Translations under genes and position numbers: made by a program
From: Chloroflexota bacterium
GTDB lineage: Bacteria > Chloroflexota > Anaerolineae > SpSt-600
NCBI GenBank assembly: GCA_011041825.1
Contig: DRAO01000496.1
Location: 1-10,001, forward strand
Direction: 5' to 3'
DNA: 10,001 bases
The notes under the pieces: generated by a model
Databases searched by the model: none
Seen by the model: only the letters and a program-made list of their open reading frames with translations
Told to the model about the DNA's origin: nothing
Shown: positions 5,756-10,001 of the stretch, in pieces
Numbering within the stretch: position 1 is the stretch's first letter
Layout: every line of letters begins with the position of its first letter

Positions 5756-6424
5756 CTACCACCCTAAGACCTCCAGCATAAACCTTAGTCGTGCTATCAG
5801 CAGGGAGATGAAGGCTATCATACCTGTGGCGAAAAATGCCCCCAGGGCCACCATTATCATCCACCTACCCAAGGTAGCCCACCCTTTGAGGAAGCGAGCT
5901 CCAAGTCCTGCAATGCCCGAACGGGCTTTGGTTCCGGTGAAATAAAAGTAAAGCAGGCTGCCCACAGTCCCGATGACGATGATGAAATTGTTGATGCTGG
6001 TCAGGAATCCCACTCGGGCGGGATTGACCGACAAGGTAGAGGCCTTTAATTGAGGCCACAGGGTGCCAAGAAGCCCCCCTCCTATGGCGAGGGCAGCTCC
6101 TACGCCGAACAGGAAGGCCATAGAGATATTGCCAAACCAACCGAGCCTGGGCAACAATTTGGAGAGAAGGAGCAAACCCAGGAGCAGAGGGATTAGCAAG
6201 GCCGCATTTTGGCTTGGGTCCTCCAAGAGGGGCCCCACAAGCCTGCGCATAATGATGGTATTGTACGCCACCACAAAGGCGTAGCCGGCTGCCACCCCAA
6301 CCAAGAGGTGAACGGCAAGCCTGTACAAGGGGTTGTCCCTTATCAAATAGCTAAAGACCAGCAGGGTAAGGGCAAAGGCTACCCAGCCCCCTATCACATC
6401 TGGGTTCAATCCCGAAGTTCCCAT
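5756..6424 (-). CDS. Six-TM integral membrane protein, unknown function
   Basis: I recognise no family. The 222-residue protein is strongly hydrophobic, with about six predicted membrane helices by eye (11-28, 36-56, 74-90, 100-121, 142-162, 187-210). Basic residues in the short loops (KLLPRLG 89-95, KARSGIAGLGARFLK 166-180, ARLR 211-214) suggest where the cytoplasmic faces lie. A Gly-rich helix (FGVGAALAIGGGLLG, 106-120) could allow close helix packing. No transport, catalytic or metal-binding motif is evident. The start at 6424 has GGAGGA 7 bases upstream, and only 3 bases separate it from the zinc-ribbon gene before it. The stop is 11 bases before the MutL-like start. Tight placement between a soluble ATPase-like protein and a membrane-bound zinc-ribbon protein suggests one complex; that is inference. 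Confidence 0.8.
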   Translation of the reverse strand: MGTSGLNPDVIGGWVAFALTLLVFSYLIRDNPLYRLAVHLLVGVAAGYAFVVAYNTIIMRRLVGPLLEDPSQNAALLIPLLLGLLLLSKLLPRLGWFGNISMAFLFGVGAALAIGGGLLGTLWPQLKASTLSVNPARVGFLTSINNFIIVIGTVGSLLYFYFTGTKARSGIAGLGARFLKGWATLGRWMIMVALGAFFATGMIAFISLLIARLRFMLEVLGW

Positions 6425-6427
6425 AGA

Positions 6428-8401
6428 TTATCCTCCGCCTCCGAAGAGGTTACCCGCCAGGATTACCAGAAGGGCTATCAGCACTGCCAAAGCCTGAGCA
6501 GGGGCAAAGGATGTCACATAAGAAGGACTCCCCAAAAGGTCCTCGTAGTGAGCAGCTTCGGGTACCCCGGCTATCACTCCTTCCAGTTGTCCGGATTGAT
6601 AATAGGGCATCACGTAAGGCTTCAAGCCTGCGCTTACGGCAGCAGCCAGGCGCACCCCAGGCAGGGAACCCACCTGTTCAATCCACCACAGGATGGTGGA
6701 AGGCTCCCCCGCCAGGATTACCACCAGTCGCCAATCTGAAGCTTTGTTGATGCCCTGCATAAGTGGGAAGGAATCCAACGGTTTGCCCTCTACATACTCG
6801 TATTTCACTGCCTCGCCAAGCCCTGATGCCAAGGCTCTGAGGCCTGCTTCCCGGCCTGGTACGTAGCCCAGATTTACGAAGTCCTCCCCATAGGAATAGC
6901 TGCCTGCGATTTCATCCCATATTCCCTGGGCGAGGGCGGGGCCTGTTGGCACCAAACTGATTACTGCAACCTTGCACCCCCGGTTTTTGAGATGGGTTAG
7001 CACCGGCCTTGCCACCGCTTCCATCTCCCCGGCCATATAAGGCTCGTAATCGAAAGCCACCAACACCGGGGAGTGAGAAGGCAGCCCTTCCACGACCTCG
7101 AAGAAGTCCCGCACTTCCGGAGGAGACGGCGGTGAACCCACAGGCATAGGAGGCCATTTTACCACCAGAGGCACCAGGGCGGCTAGGAAGAGAACCAAAT
7201 AGAGGAGCCAGTACCTCCGCCTGCCCCTGCGCCGTGAGGGAACCTTTATGGAAGGAGGCGATGACCTGGTGTAAGCCAATTTTAAGAAGCTTTGAAGGAG
7301 GTCCTTCTTTATCGGAACTTCTGCCACTTCAGAAAAAGCTGGCCTTTCAGGGATGGCTACAGCTCCTTGAGCTTTAAGCACCCCCTTTAAGCCCGCAAGT
7401 ATGCCCTCCTCCTCCTTCTCAGCCTCTTCAATCGGCCTCCTGGGAGGCGCTGCGGGGGGGACTTCCTCCAGAGGCCGGAGGGCTTCCAACCAGGGCGGTA
7501 TCTCGGCCATCACCGGAGCTTCAACCCCTTTCTCTTCCTCCAGCCAGGGCAATTCCACCTCTTTTAACCACTCCGCCGGAGGCGGGGCTTCCTCCGGGGG
7601 TTTAACTTCCTCGGCTTCCTTCAGCCACTCGGGGAGTTCCTCCTCCGGAGGCATTTCTGCCTCTGGCTTTATTTCCTCCCAGGCGGGGAGCTCCTTGAAG
7701 ATTTCCTCCTCAGCAAAGGCAGGCTTTTCTTCCTCCTCAGGCCAGCGGAAGACCTCCACCTCAGGAGGCTTCTCTGGAGGAGCTTTGACCTCCGGCTTTT
7801 CCTCCTCCGGAGCTTCCTCAGGAGCTGCCTCGGCCTTCTCCTCCGGAGGTCGTTCCTCTCCCGTAACCCAGGAGGGAATTTCCACCCGGGGCATTTCCTC
7901 CGGAGGCGCTTCCTCTTCTTCCTCGGCAAAGAGGGCTTCCTCTTCCCTGACCTTCGCCCTCAAGCTTGCCAGTATGTCGGGGATTTCTTCCTCAGGTATT
8001 TCCTTGATGATTTCTTCGGGGAAAACAGGCACCTGTCTGGCTTCCTCAGGAGTGGCGGGGGAGAAAACCTCCTCGGCTTCTGGAGGCCCCTCTTCCCCCA
8101 CGGTTTCCCTTAACCGGGCGAGGAAGTCCTCCTCCTCAGGTTTAACTTCCCCCGCTTCCTTGATAAAGGGAGCGGGTCCCTCAAGAGGCAATTCCTCAGG
8201 GGGGATGGACACCAGAGGTTTAAGGCGTGCTCCACATTGGCTACAAACCTCGTTGCTTTCGGGATTGAGCGCCCCACACATAGGGCATTTGGTATGGCCC
8301 TTTTCGTGGACTCCCTCCTGGGGGACCAACCTGGCCCCGCATTCGTTGCAGAATTTGCTCCCATCCCTGTTAGCCGTACCGCAAATCGGACAGTAAATCA
8401 T
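6428..8401 (-). CDS. Double zinc-ribbon membrane protein with long acidic Pro/Glu linker
   Basis: The 657-residue protein has a mosaic layout. Two zinc ribbons open it: C4, C7, C18, C21 and C39, C42, C53, C56 (CPxCG and CxxCGARL patterns). A very acidic Pro/Glu-rich stretch follows (about 65-335), dotted with short Trp motifs (IPSWV, LPAWEE, LPEWLKE, AEWLKE, LPWLEE, IPPWLEAL) and with a repeated amphipathic piece (DFLARLR, DILASLR, GILAGLK). Then comes a basic patch (RRRGRRR, 390-396), a TM helix (about 397-415), a folded alpha/beta-looking domain (about 425-630, beginning SHSPVLVAFDYEPYMAGEM) and a second TM helix (about 635-653) ending in NLFGGGG. The ribbons and acidic part should be cytosolic and the alpha/beta domain outside. 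It may be a scaffold holding the membrane proteins to soluble partners. The start at 8401 follows AAAGGAGAA. The acidic part may be intrinsically disordered. No enzyme activity can be assigned. Confidence 0.85.
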   Translation of the reverse strand: MIYCPICGTANRDGSKFCNECGARLVPQEGVHEKGHTKCPMCGALNPESNEVCSQCGARLKPLVSIPPEELPLEGPAPFIKEAGEVKPEEEDFLARLRETVGEEGPPEAEEVFSPATPEEARQVPVFPEEIIKEIPEEEIPDILASLRAKVREEEALFAEEEEEAPPEEMPRVEIPSWVTGEERPPEEKAEAAPEEAPEEEKPEVKAPPEKPPEVEVFRWPEEEEKPAFAEEEIFKELPAWEEIKPEAEMPPEEELPEWLKEAEEVKPPEEAPPPAEWLKEVELPWLEEEKGVEAPVMAEIPPWLEALRPLEEVPPAAPPRRPIEEAEKEEEGILAGLKGVLKAQGAVAIPERPAFSEVAEVPIKKDLLQSFLKLAYTRSSPPSIKVPSRRRGRRRYWLLYLVLFLAALVPLVVKWPPMPVGSPPSPPEVRDFFEVVEGLPSHSPVLVAFDYEPYMAGEMEAVARPVLTHLKNRGCKVAVISLVPTGPALAQGIWDEIAGSYSYGEDFVNLGYVPGREAGLRALASGLGEAVKYEYVEGKPLDSFPLMQGINKASDWRLVVILAGEPSTILWWIEQVGSLPGVRLAAAVSAGLKPYVMPYYQSGQLEGVIAGVPEAAHYEDLLGSPSYVTSFAPAQALAVLIALLVILAGNLFGGGG

Positions 8402-8413
8402 TTCTCCTTTCCC

Positions 8414-9031
8414 CTAATCAGCGTATGGCTTATCCATTCCCAAAAGCAACCTAAGTCCTGTGGCTATAACTCCAAGGGATACCCCCAGCAATATCCCCCT
8501 CATACCGGCTACAGTTGGGACGGAGAGAATCCAGTCTTTTATGGCTGCAAACCACTTGCCCCACTCGCTAATGAGCATCGCCTGTCCCAGGAAAACCAGG
8601 GAAGCAGCTACCAGCATAATGGTGGCGTCCACCGTCTGGCGTCGAAAGGCCCGATAACCCGCCGAGAGGGCAAAGAAGGCCAACATCGCAAAGAGGGTAG
8701 CTTGAAGGGGATACTGCACGTAGCGGAATACCCAGCTCACTATAGGCCCTTGAGGGCCACGGGGGTCAAGCACCCCAAAGATGATGACCAACCACATTGC
8801 CAGCACCAGTACTATGCTGTAAGGCCAGCCACGTTCTCGCTTTATTATCCGGGTGAAATGCACGATTAGAACATTGAGGAGACCGACGATAAAGGCGAAG
8901 GCTGCCACTAACAAAGCCCAGTTCAGGAGAGAATTACTTACCTGGTCAAGCAGAGGATTGTATATCAGAAAATCAGCCAACACTATGATGCCGGTAATAA
9001 AAGCCACCAAGGTAGGAATTACCTTCTTCAA
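8414..9031 (-). CDS. Six-TM membrane protein with TTG start, unknown function
   Basis: The 205-residue protein shows about six hydrophobic helices by eye (4-24, 36-58, 71-88, 109-128, 136-155, 178-197). Charged loops include RIIKRERGW (61-69) and YRAFRRQT (126-133), both likely cytoplasmic. No known family or catalytic motif is recognised. The start codon is TTG at 9031, chosen because AGGGAGGAG ends 3 bases before it (GGAGG spacing 5) and the first helix begins immediately after; no nearby ATG does better. The stop lies 12 bases before the zinc-ribbon gene. It has a similar length and hydrophobic style to the six-TM protein at 5756-6424, but no clear sequence match was seen by eye, so they are probably separate parts of the same membrane assembly, not recent duplicates. 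Confidence 0.78.
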   Translation of the reverse strand: MKKVIPTLVAFITGIIVLADFLIYNPLLDQVSNSLLNWALLVAAFAFIVGLLNVLIVHFTRIIKRERGWPYSIVLVLAMWLVIIFGVLDPRGPQGPIVSWVFRYVQYPLQATLFAMLAFFALSAGYRAFRRQTVDATIMLVAASLVFLGQAMLISEWGKWFAAIKDWILSVPTVAGMRGILLGVSLGVIATGLRLLLGMDKPYAD

Positions 9032-9103
9032 TAGCTCCTCCCTTTACAAGCCTGTTTTTGTGCGGTGGTGAACTTGGCAAAGTTAAATCCCTCCATTGCC
9101 TTT
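9032..9103 (-). other. 72-base intergenic leader, largest gap in the - strand gene run
   Basis: This is the widest gap among the - strand genes and so the likeliest place for an internal promoter. On the - strand it contains an A-rich stretch and a five-base inverted repeat (AACTT/AAGTT) but no convincing -35/-10 pair or terminator. It ends in the strong ribosome site of the TTG-started gene. Confidence 0.3.
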
Positions 9104-9862
9104 TTATCCCCCTATAACCCCCAGGGACTTGAGGATCATACCTACCACTATCAGCACAGCCAGGAGGGTCCTCATCCTATCCTGAGCTAACAGGCTGGCG
9201 AGTGCTCCCGGGTTAGATGAAAGGTAAGCATTGGCAGCAAAGATTTCCTCACCCAAGAGATAGTTTTCCGAGGAAGCGTATACGAACGGGAGTACCCGGG
9301 GGTCAGTGGTGCCCCCGATGTGCTCGATCCCACGGTGCTCGGTCATCTCCCCCAGGAGGAGATATTCGTAGCCGAAGGAACCTATCATAACATTTACCTG
9401 GGCTTCCTCATCCTTTATGACCTCCGAAGCCCCCGCAGCATAGGCGATTTTCTGAGGAGCCAGGAAGTAAATCCGTCCCGGGGGCGGGGTTCCTCCGGCT
9501 TCGGTAGCTTTCCTGCGGGCATCGTAGGCAGCTACGAGGGTTGAAGGCGTTGCAAAGGTGGAAAGGACAGGCGTCCTGTAATAGCTCCCCTGCTCCTCCA
9601 CATACCCCAGCACCGCTAACCCGGCCATGCTCTCAGCCGTATCCCTTTCCCCAATGCTCCCGGTGCCTATCGAGACGTGCACCGGCTTGCCGCTTTCGAT
9701 GGCCCGGTTCAAAGCCCGCCGGAGAGATTCCAACGCCCGCAGAGGCCGGAGGGGCGGGCTTCCCCTCGCTTTAACCTCAAGGCGGGAGGCGTACAACAGC
9801 AGCAGGAATACGAGGGCGAGGGCCAAGCCCACTTTCTGTGATAAATCCATTGCCAGGTCCAT
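9104..9862 (-). CDS. Two-TM protein with a conserved-looking soluble core, possibly DUF6754 type
   Basis: The 252-residue protein has an N-terminal TM helix (about 11-26), a soluble middle (about 35-225) and a C-terminal TM helix (about 231-248). The middle carries GKPVHVSIGTGSIGERDTAE (58-77), a Gly-rich strand-loop-helix pattern, then GRIYFLAPQKIAYAAG (129-144) and VMIGSFGYEYLLLGEM (158-173), so it looks like an alpha/beta fold held at the membrane by both ends. The pattern recalls proteins labelled DUF6754, but that is from memory and untested. No catalytic residues can be named. The start at ATG 9862 has GGGAG about 8 bases upstream; a second ATG at 9850 lacks a site. Only one base separates it from the stop of the gene before it, so the two are probably translated together. 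Confidence 0.8.
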   Translation of the reverse strand: MDLAMDLSQKVGLALALVFLLLLYASRLEVKARGSPPLRPLRALESLRRALNRAIESGKPVHVSIGTGSIGERDTAESMAGLAVLGYVEEQGSYYRTPVLSTFATPSTLVAAYDARRKATEAGGTPPPGRIYFLAPQKIAYAAGASEVIKDEEAQVNVMIGSFGYEYLLLGEMTEHRGIEHIGGTTDPRVLPFVYASSENYLLGEEIFAANAYLSSNPGALASLLAQDRMRTLLAVLIVVGMILKSLGVIGG

Positions 9863-9863
9863 A

Positions 9864-10001
9864 TCACTTCTCCCTTGTGATGGAACTTACGAAGCTTTCC
9901 AGCCCCTCTTCATCCTCCAGAAGCTCCGCATATTGCCTTAAGCTCCTGTATCCCACAAGAGGCTCCAGGAACAGCAACCCCTGTCCTATCAAAGGGCTCA
10001 G
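9864..10001 (-). CDS. C-terminal tail of an unidentified protein, start outside window
   Basis: An open frame runs in from the right edge and stops at TGA 9864-9866, one base before the start of the next gene. The visible 45 residues begin LSPLIGQGLLFLEPLVGYRS, a moderately hydrophobic piece, and go on to an acidic helix (QYAELLEDEEGLESFV) and a short end (SSITREK). The frame is open throughout, and its stop is directly coupled to a gene with a good ribosome site, which makes a real coding end likely. The family cannot be told from this fragment; it is presumably the next member of the same gene cluster. Confidence 0.65.
   Translation of the reverse strand: MSPLIGQGLLFLEPLVGYRSLRQYAELLEDEEGLESFVSSITREK

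Noticed and set aside
5745..5864. N-terminal extension of the MutL-like frame to 5864
   Set aside because: The extra 40 residues overlap the end of the six-TM gene and precede the first phosphate-binding loop; the ATG at 5744 fits both the family start and the gene spacing.
7401..8396. Long + strand open frame of 331 codons, Ser/Gly-rich
   Set aside because: It is the mirror of the Glu/Pro-rich linker of the zinc-ribbon gene on the - strand; its composition is what the complement of those codons gives, and the - strand frame has zinc ribbons, TM helices and a ribosome site.
9060..9090. AACTT/AAGTT inverted repeat in the 72-base gap as an operator
   Set aside because: A five-base stem is too short to separate from chance without conservation data.

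Overview
The window looks like a chromosomal stretch from a bacterium, most plausibly of the phylum Chloroflexota (Anaerolineae-like). This is an inference from protein style: long Pro/Thr linkers of the TPTPTPSPTPT type, a zinc-ribbon protein with a very acidic Pro/Glu-rich middle, and a MutL/GlmL-like ATPase placed next to a KOW-like protein. There is no rRNA, tRNA, CRISPR array, transposase or phage gene in view. Gene density is high, ribosome binding sites are mostly strong, and the longest non-coding stretch is about 125 bases.

Left end, + strand (1-601): the C-terminal part of a biotin carboxyl carrier protein, a perfect 16-bp hairpin, a second terminator-like hairpin, and a 47-residue single-pass membrane protein.

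Everything from 617 to the right edge is on the - strand. Read in the direction of transcription (right to left), the order is: the tail of an unidentified gene; a two-TM protein possibly of the DUF6754 type; a six-TM protein; a double zinc-ribbon protein with an acidic linker and two TM helices; another six-TM protein; a MutL/GlmL-like ASKHA ATPase; a barrel-sandwich plus KOW-like protein overlapping it by ATGA; a short two-TM protein with a Pro/Thr linker and a TPQTG sorting-signal-like end; a small protein made of two copies of a Cys-containing unit; a MoaD/ThiS-like protein without a terminal Gly-Gly; and MoaA. Gaps run from a 4-base overlap to 72 bases, so most or all of this could be one or two transcripts.

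Two themes emerge. The first (about 2482-10001) is an uncharacterised membrane system. A cytosolic MutL-like ATPase and its partner are encoded with four or five membrane proteins, and no glutamate mutase subunit is visible, so the usual job of MutL (servicing a B12 mutase) is not supported here. The second (about 617-2448) is a small molybdenum/tungsten cofactor group: MoaA, a MoaD-like carrier and a duplicated Cys protein.

The most unexpected non-coding signal is a pair of related 35-base palindromes, at 348-382 and 1640-1674. They differ at six positions, all of which keep the stem paired. The second copy encodes the last residues and stop codon of the MoaD-like protein.
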